A stretch of DNA of 64,000 bases from Diploscapter coronatus (Eukaryota > Nematoda > Chromadorea > Rhabditida > Rhabditidae): positions 74,919,201 through 74,983,200 of the forward strand of contig OZ038422.1 of assembly GCA_964036155.1 (NCBI GenBank), given 5' to 3'. Of the stretch, positions 37,082-49,023 are shown one piece after another. The notes beneath the pieces are model-generated. The model did no database searches. It saw only the letters and a program-made list of their open reading frames with translations, and was not told where the DNA came from. Position numbers and translations under genes: made by a program. Every line of letters begins with the position of its first letter. Position 1 is the stretch's first letter.

Positions 37082-37570
37082 AAGACGCACAGCTATGGAT
37101 TGGAGAAGGAATGACTGACTCAACTCGACTAACTGTGCTGCTGAACACAAGTCATGTAGAGATAAATAAATTATAGATGAGATACAAATTTTCTATTTTC
37201 TATTCTATTTCTATGCATTTATTCGTTATTGTAGTCCTATGTATTTTGAACCAAATCTTGGCAAACTCCATACACATTAGATTGAATTAAATTGCTCTGA
37301 CAAAAGACTTGAATATTCTTCGTTGGTGATGAAACGGTGCTGCCCTCTCGTTCCATATTTTTTCTCGAATTTTCGACTTCCTTGTTTGGAATATTTATGT
37401 GAACTTCAAGATTTTTATCCTCTCTTCTTTTCTTTTGTAAATACTCTTCTTCATCCTCCTTATGTGCTATGCTTTACATCATAATCATGTTATATGCACA
37501 AGCAGATTTATCATCAATCAATTGATTGCTCTTCGAATTCTCAATTTCAGACAAGTTAATCTATTCCTCT
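37082..37570. other. Ena 3' flank, no gene seen
   Basis: 3' untranslated sequence with a poly(A) signal near 37162, then AT-rich sequence. Confidence 0.45.
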
Positions 37571-38168
37571 TTTTTGTGAATTAACACTTATACCCGCTCA
37601 GACGCAACGATTATCCATTTTCATTTTTCGAAATCCAATTTTCAGGGACAAAAATAGAGCTGCATTTGGTGGATTGTAAAGTTTCGCAGTTTCGATTTAC
37701 ACAATCACAATGCAGCTGTATTTTCGTAAACTAAGCGGAAAGGGAAAGAGCTCTAGCTGAATTGGTTGAATTCGCTGTAGAAAATCGAGCGCAAACTACT
37801 CATTCAACTGATTCAGAATGTGTCATTTTCCCCGTTTTTCTCTCACTCTATTTACAGTTTGCATCTTTGCATCCTTGCATCATTCAGTCATCCATCCACT
37901 CGTTTCCTAACACATTTCAGCTCTCGACAGAACACTATCAACTATCACTTTCTCCTCTTCTTTCTGTCTCCTTCAACTTTGCTCCAATTCTGCAAGTCTC
38001 TCATTCATTCATTTCATTCACATCCACTCTGCCCACTACTGGTCATGCGGTCATTTTTGTCATTTGTAAACCACTTTTATATACCTTCTAAATCTGAATA
38101 TTTTGTCGCAATGCGATTGTTGATTTGCTACGAACACAGATTGATTGACAAATAAATAGATTGCTTAA
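37571..38168 (+). repeat. Left copy of a 0.6 kb direct repeat
   Basis: Nearly identical to 47570-48156 in the same orientation, with small indels (for example CACTTATACCC against CCTATACCC). Both copies keep an open run after TTTTCAG (IELHLVDC and SQFRFTQSQCSCIFVN before a stop), with two conservative changes. It could be the last exon of a duplicated gene, but I do not recognise it. Confidence 0.92.
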
Positions 38169-39157
38169 GAGATGTTCCACGAATGAACTCAATTAAAATC
38201 AAAGAGGGCCTGGACAATAGCAAAAGTTTCACAAATCCAAACTAGACTTATATTTTGGATATGTTCTTAATAAAGAATCGAGGTTATTTTGTCCCTTCCC
38301 CAAAAAGCATAATGTAGTCAATATAATTGCCCATTTTATCAAATTTGGTTCAGAAATAAGAAAGTTCGGAATTTTTTCCCGAAGTCGGATCTGTCAAAAC
38401 TTTAAGCTACCGTAACCCTGCATACGGTTATTTTTACGAAAAACGGATAGCACCATGAGAATCAACGTGAAAAACTGAAAATATATTGAAAATCAGCTAA
38501 ATCAACGGACCCCTGGAAACACCGACTTTGGTCCTTACTGACATTCACTCTTAAAAGCTTCAGAAAACGAAAATAAACGGATCCGAAATTCAGCAATCCA
38601 ACACGAAAGAAGCACTTCCGGTTTGAATGAATCCGAAAAACTTTCGGAAATCTCATCGTACTTTAGCCTTTTCGAATTTTCTGTTACAAATAAGGAAAAG
38701 TGGGGGTTTGGACAAACAATGGGGAAAGTCTAGAGATTCCCATTTTCGAGTTTCATATCATTTTCGGATCGAAAAAATCAAATTTCGACCAACTTTCCAA
38801 TCAAACTTCTATTTGCATTGCACGGACGCCACGTTGCATTTGATTAATTTTCGTGTCGAAGTACGTTGTCTGTTTGAAATGGGAGTTTTTTCGGTCCTTC
38901 AACTATGTCCGGATGGCCTGACTGTCTAGAAGCTGAACTAATATACTTCGACGCCCACTTCCTACGCAAGGTGTTGCAACAAGTTTTAATTGTCACATGA
39001 GATATGGTATGTTGAAAATTGCCTCGAACACACTTCTGCCCACACTTATTTGTTCCTCGAGCCGCTCTGCCCTCATAAAATCCTATGATCTGATACGTCG
39101 ACCTCTGCCTCTGAAAGTTCCTCATCCAACCAGACTATATTTGATCTTCCAATACCC
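38169..39157. other. Upstream region of the astacin gene
   Basis: No gene was recognised. It leads into a TATA box and probably contains the astacin promoter. Confidence 0.4.
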
Positions 39158-39165
39158 TATAAAAG
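39158..39165 (+). promoter_or_regulatory. TATA box of the astacin gene
   Basis: TATAAAAG stands 126 bp before the start codon, in the context CCCTATAAAAGGC, giving a 5' leader of about 100 nt that starts near 39190. A strong TATA box suits a highly or tissue-specifically expressed secreted enzyme. Confidence 0.65.
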
Positions 39166-39290
39166 GCAAATCCGGCAAATGAGCGGCATCCACCAGCAGT
39201 AGTGTAGCAGTCAACTGCTCACCCCTCTCCCGACCTCCATCCGAACAACTTCGGGCCAGGAACAGCTTCCAGCTCAGCTCCATCGTCACG

Positions 39291-42200
39291 ATGCGCACCC
39301 TCACCCTCATCACTCTCGTAGCTCTCCTGGCTGTGGTCGTCGCCAGAGCCGGCCCAGGAAGAGATAAAGCCGAAAGAAAGCCGGGAAAAGCCGCAGGACG
39401 CAGACGAGTCGATCCCGATGCCATGACAGATGCAGAGGGAGAGGAATTCGAGAAGGTCCGTCCTAAAAATTAGGAACCTTTAAATGCGATGAAAATTTTC
39501 ACAAACTCGCTCCATTCAAATATGTTTGATGTATGGAAAATAAAACTACATGTCTTGTTTGAAAAAGTTAACGCAAATTTTTAGAAAAATGGATTCAACC
39601 CTCGCAAGAATCAAGCCAGGATGAACAGACTCCGTGCCAAGCAAGCTGCTAGAGCCCGCAAGCAGAACAATAACAACAAGGAGGCCGCTGTGAGAAGGGA
39701 GAAATTCAACAAGGAGATCGGAGAGATCAGACAGGAGAAGCCATTGACCAAGGAGGGTGAAGAGAACGTCGTCGATCTGTCCAAGATCAACGAAGAAAGC
39801 GGAGTTGCCGGTCTCTTCGTTGAAGGTTAGTTCAAATAGAAGAACAATCATAAAAAAGAATATGCGACTGCTAAAACTGGCTTATATTGGAGCTTATCGT
39901 CTTTTTCGTACAGAATTGATATACGGGTAGAAATTTCTCCGCAACTAGTAAATGACGAAGAGTCAGAGTAATTTGTTAAACAATGCAGTCTTTCTGAAAA
40001 AAATATAAATAAGAAACGCTATTATTTGACGAAAAGCCACTTAGATAATAACAAAAAATCACAGCGCACACAATCTCTCTGTCATTTACAAATATCCGTT
40101 ATTTTACACTTCTTTGTGCAGAACTAAATAGTTTGAGATAAGAGTGTCAAATATATGCTATGATAACTCGTATTTCAGGAGACATGCAGTTGACTGACGA
40201 GCAATTCGAGGATTACGAGAAGGAGACCGAGGAATCTGATGGAGCCAGAGAGAAGAGACAGGTTACTAAGATCTACAACAAGTGGACTTCCAACACTGTC
40301 TACTACACCTACGATGCCTCGATCAGTGCCACCACGAAAGCCGCCATCATTGCTGGAATCAACTATCTCGCCGCCCGCACCTGCCTCAAATTCGTCGAGA
40401 GCGCCACTGCCACCAACAGAATCCGCTTCATCAACGGAGCTGGATGCTACTCGTAAGCATTTTCTGTGTGATTAACAAAGGGCGAATGGTATCTTGTCCT
40501 GCTAGAAGTGGATGGCTATGAGCATATCGTGAAAAGCAATCTACTCATTCTTAGATGTCAGTGATCACTACCTTGTAGCAAGTTTTCAACGACACTGTAT
40601 TGATGTCATTTCTGTCAATGGTGGATAAAAATTATTCTTCCTCTCTTCAGGTACGTTGGTATGGTCGGTGGAGTCCAGGATGTCTCGATCGGCAATGGAT
40701 GCGAAGTCATCGGAACCGTCGTCCACGAAATCGTGAGCATTTAAATTCTAAATGCACTTGAAGATTATTATTTGCTAAAATGCTAGCAAAGATGGTACTG
40801 AAGTACCCATCTTACGCTCATTAGTTTAGTACTGATAAAATTTTAAAAAAGATTCTGAAATTCACTGAAAAACGATCTAAAAGAATGCTGCATTCTACGC
40901 AGTGGATCTACATGATAATTGAAATGATTTCGAACATTTTTATCTGGTCTTTCAAAATGCATGTTCCAGATGCACGCTCTCGGTGTCTTCCACTTCCAAT
41001 CGAGGTAAAAATGCCAATGCACTAAATATGAGTTGAATTCCTTCAGATACGACCGTGATTCGTACGTCTCCATCGACATGACCTACGTCCCAGTAAGTGA
41101 ACATTTTTGGAAAAAAATGCTCGCAAATCAACTCTAAAATGAACTTAGGCTGACAGACAGAACAACTTCGTCAAGTACACCTCTACTCAAACCATCAACT
41201 ACACTCCATACGAATATGGCAGCACCATGCACTACTGTATGTTCTTTCAGAAACTCTCGTTACTTTCAGTGAATAAGCAGCAGAAATAGGACTTTGAAAT
41301 GGTGTATTCCTTTCTTGCACATAAATAGCCATAGTCTAGTGATCGAAACGGTAGCATGCGCTATCAGGGAAGATTATGTTATTTCGCTGTTTTTCTCCCA
41401 AAAGCCGATTACTTGAGGAAATGCTCGTGACAAGACATAATGGGTATACAGAAAGGGGCACAAATATTTTGCCACCCATGAAAACTTTAAAGTGAATGCC
41501 TAGTTTTATACTTGTGAAAGTCTAATCCGTCAACCTTTCATTGCATGATGAATGGCCACATTATGTGTACAAAATTTCACCCGAATTGCATCATCGTGAG
41601 TGTCTAGATCATGCACGCAACCATTATCGGTGGCAGGATACTACTTTTGTCCACTACTGTAACTAGTCAAATATCGAGTTTAGGTTGAATGTTGAAAGTC
41701 TTGATAACAGTTTTGGTTCTACATACCGCTATGCACATGCGAGTTTTCAGCTGCCAATTCATTCGTCACTCAGAGCGGAGCCGTCTCAATCTGGCCGAAG
41801 GACCAGGACTATGTGTTCACTATGGGCAACAGAATCGTCTCCTTCTACGACATTAAGCTCGTCAACACTCACTACGCCTGCACTTGTGCCAGCGGAGCTA
41901 CTTGCGTCAACGGTATTCACACGACTCCATCCATTCAAAGAAGCAATGATTATTTCAGGAGGAGAGAGAAATCCGAAGAACTGTGCCCAATGCCTGTGCC
42001 CCATGGGTTATGGTCAGTAGCCTCAAGCTATCGATTCATGAGAATCTACTATTTGCAGGTGGAACCACGTGCAGCACGAGACCAGCTGGATGCGGATCGG
42101 CTCTCACAGCCACCACTGCTTGGCAAACAACTGTCATCCAAGCCGGAGATAACTTGCAGACCGTCAGAAATGACTTCACTCTCTGCACCTCCTGGGTCTC

Positions 42201-42614
42201 TGCTCCAGCTGGCAAGACTCTCCAATTCAACATCACTGGAAACTTCAACACCCAGTGCCAATACGGATGCCCATTCAATGGTAAACAATTTTTGAAAAGA
42301 ATGCATACAAATATAATTGATATTCCAGGACTCGAGATCAAGAACAAGGCTGACCTCAAGGCTGCTAGCCCAAGGTAAAAAATTCCTTTATTCTTTTCAC
42401 ATCTGGCTGTAATTTGGAGAATAAGAAAAACCTGTTGATGGTAGCATTTTAGTTTATTGAAAAGTCCACTAAAAGGCATTCATTGACCTGTTTCAGACAC
42501 TGCTGCACCAACACCTTCAACAAGGTCATCTCGTCGACCAACAATCCAACTCCACTCATCGCCTACAACAGATACTACATCACCCAATTCCAAGTCGCCT
42601 ACAGATACGTGTAA
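39291..42614 (+). CDS. Astacin-family zinc metalloprotease with EGF-like and CUB domains (NAS type)
   Basis: Twelve exons join in phase to 510 residues: 39291-39455, 39585-39825, 40179-40452, 40651-40732, 40970-41004, 41047-41092, 41149-41236, 41751-41912, 41959-42012, 42059-42280, 42329-42374 and 42497-42614. A signal peptide (LTLITLVALLAVVVARA) is followed by a long basic propeptide with an aspartate-switch-like FVEGD (D137) and a furin-like REKR at 159-162. The catalytic domain holds HEIMHALGVFHFQSRYDRD (252-270), with three zinc His, the catalytic Glu and the astacin extension, plus the Met-turn GSTMHY (M308). An EGF-like module (CTCASGATCV, NCAQCLCPMG) and a CUB-like C-terminus follow. 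Nematode relatives work in cuticle collagen processing, moulting or digestion; which applies here is unknown. The Lys/Arg/Asn-rich propeptide is unusually long. Confidence 0.94.
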
Positions 42615-42822
42615 TGGCATCCGGCTTCTTGTTGAATGACTGCAACAACCATCTTCACCTAACCGAAAACCTGACTTTTTGCACAATCTAGAAACACCCA
42701 CCAAAACACTTTCTACGATCACTAGATTCCTATCTCATGTAGATATCTTGTAATTTATTTTGAATGTTATATGTTGTATAAATTCTTCTAGTTCAACGGG
42801 ATTGTTAAAACTAGAACGGAAT

Positions 42823-42828
42823 AATAAA
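42823..42828 (+). terminator. Poly(A) signal of the astacin gene
   Basis: AATAAA lies 209 bp after the stop codon of the astacin gene, in AT-rich sequence. Confidence 0.6.
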
Positions 42829-43266
42829 CATTTGCATTTTGAAATTAGACGTTATTGCTATAGTTAGGGACCGCCAGCCATTTTGCCAAACTGATCCCAC
42901 CGCGCTGATTTGCCCATGGGTGGACAGGTCATTGGGTTCTGCATCCATTTCCGAAGAGAAAAAGATTCAAGAAACTATTTAAAAATAAAATATTGGAAAC
43001 GCGAAAACTGAAAAATCGCTGATTCGTGGAACGGGCTAGGGACGCAGTGTTTGCATTATGCCTCTCGCTCCCCTCCCTTTTCCTGTCTTTGGGAATCTTT
43101 TTCTCTACACTCTCTTTCATTTCAGCATTGGGTTCTTTTATATTTCGCGGATTGTCAGAATCTCAGTTGGCACGACGCAGGATTTTTCTATTTTTACATG
43201 TTGTACATGTCAACAAGTGTACCAATTCATTAAAAAAATTTTCTGTACCTTTTTCCTAAGTCAAAA

Positions 43267-44075
43267 GAGTCCGTAGCGTTGTCCATCAAAATCTTTGGTG
43301 GACAACGCCTCACTTTTTTCTGAGGCGTTGTCCACCAAAAATAATTAGCTGAGGCGTTGTCCATCAAAGAGTATAAAACTGAGGCCTTGTCCACCAAAGC
43401 AAAATTTAATATATTTTTTAGCATAGATGGATTGAAATTTGTAAAATATGGAAGAAAATTGATTTTAAAAAATAGGGAGAAATAGCTCAAAAATTCGTAG
43501 CATATGATATACGAATAGAATTTGTAAATTTTTTGGATAGTAATTTTAAATCAAACTAATCATTACTGTCATAATGAAAAATTTCAAATATCTTTAACCA
43601 GTTATATTCCCTATCCTACCCTATCTCTTACCCTATTGCCTACTCTTCTCCGGCTTACTTATCCTGCCTTTATCTAGATCTTGAATTTACAACTTCACTA
43701 TCTCATACATTTTATAATTTCCATGTGTTACTGTTGCCTAATCATAGATTACACTACTTACCCATAAAATATGTAAAAAAAATTCTAGGCCTTTGCTTTT
43801 TGATAAAGCGCACGAGTAATTTTGGTGAATATCGATATAGCAAAAACTATCGTTATCCATCAAACTTTTTAGTGGATAACGATATAGTTTGGTAGATAAA
43901 GACCGTCTTCCATATTTGTGCATTCTATACCTTATGAATAATTGTTTCCTACTTTATTACTGCATAGAAAACCCTTGGTGGACAAGGCCTCAGTTATATG
44001 CCCTTTGATGGACAACGCCTCAGAAAAAGTGCAGCGTTGTCCACCAAAGATTTTGATGGACAACGCACGCCCTCC
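43267..44075. mobile_element. MULE-like miniature element with 9 bp target duplication
   Basis: The 9-mer AAGTCAAAA occurs on both sides (43258-43266 and 44076-44084). Between the two copies the ends are inverted repeats, with GCGTTGTCCATCAAAATC then TTTGGTGGACAACGC shared. Nine copies of the core TTGTCCAYCAAA occur in alternating orientation near the two ends, and two diverged ones in the middle (about 43853-43890). No transposase is encoded. A 9 bp duplication is typical of Mutator-like transposons. Confidence 0.8.
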
Positions 44076-44571
44076 AAGTCAAAATATTAGCATTGTCGTA
44101 ATTTGATGTGTATTTGGCGCGCATTTGTGAAATTTTTCGCAAGGTGGTTATAGCCAATTGCAATGATGATATAATGAAACCACTTGCTGAAATTGATAGA
44201 AATGGACTCGAATATTACTCTCCAGTCAATTTCGAGCCGAATGATATCCATTTACAGCATACCATATGGGTGGTTTTCCATGGACCCATATGATAACATG
44301 ATAAAGTGATAGTACGGTACTCTAGGAAGCAAAAATGAAGTATTGCCCTCCAGCTGCTATACTCCGAAAAAAATTTTCGACTTTTCCGGAATAACCGGCC
44401 AGAGTGGATATTTTCGAAGGGCGTGTTAACATAAGTTGATAAATTTTCGATATGCTATCAATTACTGTTTTTCTTGAATTTATTCGGCCTCATTTAAAAC
44501 AAAAAAGTTAAATTTTCTAGTAATGACATTATCGCAAATAACGGAGAGTAAATGACAGAATCAGGGCTGTC

Positions 44572-44641
44572 TGAAGTTTGAAAAAAAATCGAACTTGAAC
44601 TGAACTTCCAGACAGTTCGAAGTTCAGTTCGTACAACCCTG
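44572..44641. mobile_element. Small hairpin element, CAGGGC family, copy 1
   Basis: A 70 bp sequence starting CAGGGCTGT and ending ACAACCCTG, with internal inverted GAACTTGAACTGAACTTC-type repeats. Ends of this form are common in hAT-type miniature elements. No clean 8 bp target duplication is seen. Confidence 0.55.
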
Positions 44642-44809
44642 ATTAAAAGAAATATTTTTCAGTTACAATTTTTCAGCGTCTTTGTTAGATGTCTTCAAGA
44701 GTTGTCTGTATCATGTGCGTCGAATTAGGATGCACGAAATTGAATAAAGATGCTTTTTTTTATTAAAATCACGAAAATTATGAAAACAAATGTGTTGAAA
44801 TTGAACATT

Positions 44810-46030
44810 TCAGATATTAAGTTTCCCAATTTCTCGCCATTCACTCGTTCGTGGATCGTATTCCTCAATTGAATTACAAAAATTTTTAGGTCCAGTTTCT
44901 TGAAATCTAAATTAACAAATATTTCGTATAAAGATATGCAAAATCTCAGCTCACCCCCCGATTGCATACAATTTCCCGTTTGCGGAAACAAGCGAATGAC
45001 GATGTCTTGCATAATTCATATCAGCGATTCGAGAAACTCGACTGTCAACTGGAGCTGAGGGGTCGACACACAGACAGGATTTGAATATATTACCACCACT
45101 AAATATATAATGATATATTATTTAGTATACAAAATTAACGACTATTGTCCTCCAGTTATGTAAATTCTTCCATTTAACGATACAACTCCGAATGAATATC
45201 GTTGTTCTGGAATCTCTCCGATTTCAATCCATTCCCGTTCATCCTCTGATAATCGATATACCTTTTGACTAGTATATCCATCAATAACTGAATATCCATA
45301 ATTACAATAATGAATATGCTATAATGTGACCGTATAAAGTTTCATCGCATATTATTGTTTGAGTCTCTTCTATTGGAAGAGGGAATGTAGGTCCTGTTTG
45401 CCATTTTCCATCTATTAAAACCTGAATAAATCACTTCGTGGACTTTCATTCGATCTTCTTACATCAACTTGATCCGTATTTTTCCATATTTCAGGATCCT
45501 CTCCACCCAAATAATACAATTTGTCTTTGAAATAAGCCAAAGATGCATATGCACGCCATTCAGGAGGATCTGGTCCTGTAAAATTCTTTGATCGATCATT
45601 CATGGATTTGTTGATAAGACCTCTTGAAATTTGCCGTATATTCAAGTCATATATTTCAAATGATCTATATGCGCCAATTCCAAAAATCTGAAGTTTAAGA
45701 ATTTATTCAAAATAACGAACATAAGAATTTACTTTATTCTGTGTAGTTGTTACTTGATAGGTAGAATAATCTTCATTAAACTTTGCAATATTTTCAGCAG
45801 AATAATTCTGCGAGTCAAACAGACAAACTCTTCCTTCCCAAACACCATTATCAGCGTTATAATGCGCTAAAAACTTCAAGTAAAACGACTTCATTATTTT
45901 TTACAGCAGGTTACTTACAATAAAATAGAATTTTATTTTCATTGACTTTTAAAGAATTATCAAACTCCTGTCCTATTTCATCCATGGAAATGCTAATCAA
46001 AGGCAATGGATTCCCTTTCCAAGTATCTAA
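44810..46030 (-). CDS. Kelch-repeat protein, 5' end not found
   Basis: Seven minus-strand exons join in phase: about 45919-46030, 45733-45866, 45463-45687, 45331-45421, 45143-45287, 44955-45098 and 44810-44906, giving about 315 residues and a stop after REIGKLNI. Kelch signatures recur: AYASLAYFKDKLYYLGG, RYSFGVVSLNGRIYITGG, RHRHSLVSANGKLYAIGG and IEEYDPRTSEWREIG. This is a beta-propeller, a protein interaction platform, often in BTB-Cullin3 ubiquitin ligases or actin-linked proteins. No BTB/BACK region or start codon is visible upstream: the sequence before 46030 is quickly interrupted by a hairpin element and a SINE-like sequence. The intact frames argue for recent function. It could be a live gene with unseen upstream exons or a captured 5'-truncated copy. 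Confidence 0.75.
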
Positions 46031-46074
46031 CTATAGTCTATCCTGAATAAGTGGATACTGCATACATTTGGCAA

Positions 46075-46138
46075 CAGGGCCGGACGGAATTCCGAATTCC
46101 GATTTCCGGAAAACAATTTAAAATTGTCCCCGGCCCTG
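46075..46138. mobile_element. Small hairpin element, CAGGGC family, copy 2
   Basis: 64 bp starting CAGGGCCGG and ending CCGGCCCTG, extended by AA and TT outside. It has an internal palindromic GGAATTCC. It sits just upstream of the first visible kelch exon. Confidence 0.6.
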
Positions 46139-46204
46139 TTGTGTGTTATAAAGCGAGCTAATATTAGTTAGTTAAACAGCTTTTGGGAAAATTATACAAA
46201 TGTA

Positions 46205-46355
46205 ATACGGTGGCTTAGCGATATCGCGATTGGATCCGCTGCGAGTGGCATGAAAACTCCTACTTCGCAACATCATGTCTTTCACAGTCAGTATTCGAAC
46301 CTGACCCCTCACTTCTCCGGGATGCGCCGCTCTATCACTACATTATGTAAGCGTG
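46205..46355 (-). mobile_element. tRNA-derived SINE-like sequence
   Basis: On the minus strand an A-box-like segment (TAGTGATAGAGCGG) is followed about 40 nt later by a T-arm-like segment (GTCAGGTTCGAATACTGAC) with a near-complete stem. The acceptor ends do not pair, so it is not a tRNA gene; a tRNA-derived short element is the best guess. Confidence 0.4.
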
Positions 46356-47569
46356 GTTGCCTAATTGAAAGTTAGACTACATGTCCAACTAGTTTTTTAA
46401 AATTAAAAATTTTCTGATTTAGGAGATAAATCCTAAATCATGCGCAAATAAATAAATAAAAATCAATAATCATTAGGAGCAAGAAAGCAAGCCTTTATAT
46501 TGAATGAGAATTGATAAGAGAGTAGTGATGTCGAATATCTGGTGTGAAAAATCTTATCACCAGATTTGGAAGTTTTCGGTTCGGTATAAGAATTGTTGCT
46601 ATCTAATGTTCTTTTATCCATTTTCTCTCAAATCGGAATATGACAATTTGAGGGAAATGAATATTGAAAAAGTAAACAGAATTTTCCTCCTAAAATAATG
46701 ATTTGGAAGTGAAAGTAGCCTTATTTAAATAACATGATTCTGTATCAGGAATATACAAATTGAAGCTAGAAATAAGTGAAGAAGAAAAAGAAAATGTCCA
46801 TTCATGAAAGAGAAGAATTGAGAACTGAATGAGAGGATAAAGAATTTGGCAAGGTTTCTTAGGTCACTTACTCGGTAATTTCTGTATCTTTCCATACACT
46901 TTCTCTCTTCATTGATTATGCAGGTGATTTTTGGAGGTGTTAGTGACCACTTTCAAAAAGCCTTTGGGTTAAAATTGTCTTCACATTTATGATCGTAGTC
47001 TAGCAAGTGTAAATGAAGCAGAATTGAACGGGATCTAGATTGGGGAAAAGATTAAAGTTTCGAACTTCATAAACCTATTTCATGATGACCAGATTTAAAA
47101 GATCATTAAGTAGATGAAATTGTGATATCGGTCACTTTACCGGGTGCTTAAGGACGCACAGACCTAGGGAGGACTTAAGTCAGGATTGCTCTGCGATCTA
47201 CCCGCCATAATATTTGCTTCACAATTTTGTATCTTTAACCAGAAATTTAAAATTTTGAGAAAAATCCTGCAATATGCATACCAATCGATAGAGCTTGAAA
47301 AACAGCAACTTTTGTGAAGGCACTTTGGGTCTAGCTATTATGGTATACGTGGTATGGAGGTTTGAATGGGTCAGACCCATAAAAATGATAAAAATGTTCA
47401 AAAATTCATAACTTTTCGAAAAACAAACGAATTCGAAAAATCTTTTCGGGATATAGCAGTTGAAGGACAATGCTTCATTTTTGCTTCCTAGAGTGCCGTG
47501 TTACCACTTTGCTATATTATCATATAGGCCCATGGGTGTATCCACTCATATGTGTTTGGTCCGGATTCT
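46356..47569. other. Repeat-rich, no gene seen
   Basis: AT-rich sequence between the SINE-like unit and the right copy of the direct repeat, including the right inverted repeat at 47432-47545. No coding region was recognised. Confidence 0.4.
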
Positions 47570-48156
47570 CTTTTGTGAATTAACCTATACCCGCTCAGAC
47601 GCAACGATTATCCATTTTCAATTTTCAGGGACAAAAATAGAGCTGCATTTGGTGGATTGTACAATTTCGCAGTTTCGATTTACACAATCACAATGCAGCT
47701 GTATTTTCGTAAACTAAGCGGAAAGGGAAAGAGCCCTAGCTGAATTGGTTGAATTCTCTGTAGAAACTCGTGCAAACTACTCATTCAACTGATTCAGAAT
47801 GTGTCATTTTCCCCGTTTTTCTCTCATTCTATTTACAGTTTGCATCTTTGCATCCTTGCATCATTCAGTCATCCATCCACTCGTTTCCTAACACATTTCA
47901 GCTCTCGACAGAACACTATCAACTATCACTTTCTCCTCTTCTTTCTGTCTCCAACTTTGCTCCAATTCTGCAAGTCTCTCATTCATTTCATTCATTCACA
48001 TCCACTCTGCCCACTACTGGTCATGCGGTCATTTTTGTCATTTGTAAACCACTTTTATATACTTTCTAAATCTGAATATTTTGTCGCAATGTGATTGTTG
48101 ATTTGCTACGAACACAGATTGATTGACACATGTTTACAAATAGATAGATTGCTTAA
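47570..48156 (+). repeat. Right copy of the 0.6 kb direct repeat
   Basis: Matches 37571-38168 in the same orientation. Differences are a few substitutions and short indels, plus an insertion of CATGTTTACAAATAG-like sequence near the end. The two copies bracket 9.4 kb holding the astacin gene, the MULE-like element and the kelch gene. Confidence 0.92.
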
Positions 48157-49023
48157 TGATAAAAATCATTCCCTGTCAATATTGAAGCCCTTCCAACAAT
48201 TTCGACTTCAGATTTGTTTTTTCGTGTCCGATTACCATCTTTATAGCAATTTACCCGGATATTTTTACTTTATGCGATTTTCTAAAATTTTCAACTTTTA
48301 AGAAGCGAAGACTAGAGAAGCGGAAACGAAAATAGTGTGAAAAGAAGAGAGTCTGAGAAAGAGAACGACGAAATAGCACAGTCGACAATAGGTTCAGTGC
48401 AAAAATAGACTGTTTAGAGATGGCGAGACAGCTGAAGGAAAGAGTGGAAATAGTGCGGACTACATTGGAGGGTTTAGAGTCTTTCGTGTGTTAGACGGCT
48501 TCGCATTTTTAAATGTAGGACGACATTCATTTATTGTCGTTGTTCATTTTCGTGCATTTCTTCTATTTCTTTCTCTCTCCTATTTTTATACGCTATTTTT
48601 TTTTTTTTGGTTTTGCGGTTTTTCTGATAATTTTTATCGTTGATTGTTTTCAAATTGCTATCAAGTCGCTAGAAACTTATTTCAAGCAACTTCCGATTAC
48701 ATTTTCTTATCAAAGACGGGCTCATCTCAAACGATAGCTTCATTCGGCTTATTTTCTCGAAATCTTCAAATTTACTGACCCCGTTCATGTTGAAATGCTT
48801 GAATGCTTGAAATGTGCGGCACAAGGCCACCGTCCAGCCCACTTTCAATATCTCCCCATCTCTTCTCACATCGCATTATTCACTCCTCTCCTCCCCCTTT
48901 CTAAGTCGCGTGTTGCCTGTCTGCCCTATCTGCCTAGCGCTTCTTTCTCCACACTTGTCCCCAATTTTCAACTCACTTTCTGAATCTCCATACAGTCAAT
49001 CCGGCCAATTCGTCGACTTTTAG
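48157..49023. other. Upstream region of the RNase T2-like gene
   Basis: No gene was recognised. Pyrimidine-rich near the end, finishing in CGACTTTTAG directly before the ATG, a possible splice or trans-splice acceptor. Confidence 0.4.

Larger units (their letters stand above)
44268..47545. mobile_element. 3.3 kb segment bounded by about 110 bp inverted repeats and holding a kelch gene
   Basis: 44268-44375 and the reverse complement of 47432-47545 align along their length (shared CTCTAGGAAGCAAAAATGAAG, then TGCTATA and a CCGAAAA run), at very roughly three-quarters identity by eye. They may be the ends of one element that captured a gene, or two separate insertions in opposite orientation. 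Confidence 0.6.

Noticed and set aside
45301..45330. Frameshift in the kelch gene near GGTCACATTATAG
   Set aside because: A 43 nt intron with a GTCACA donor and TATTCAG acceptor restores the frame and gives a normal kelch repeat, so no break is needed.
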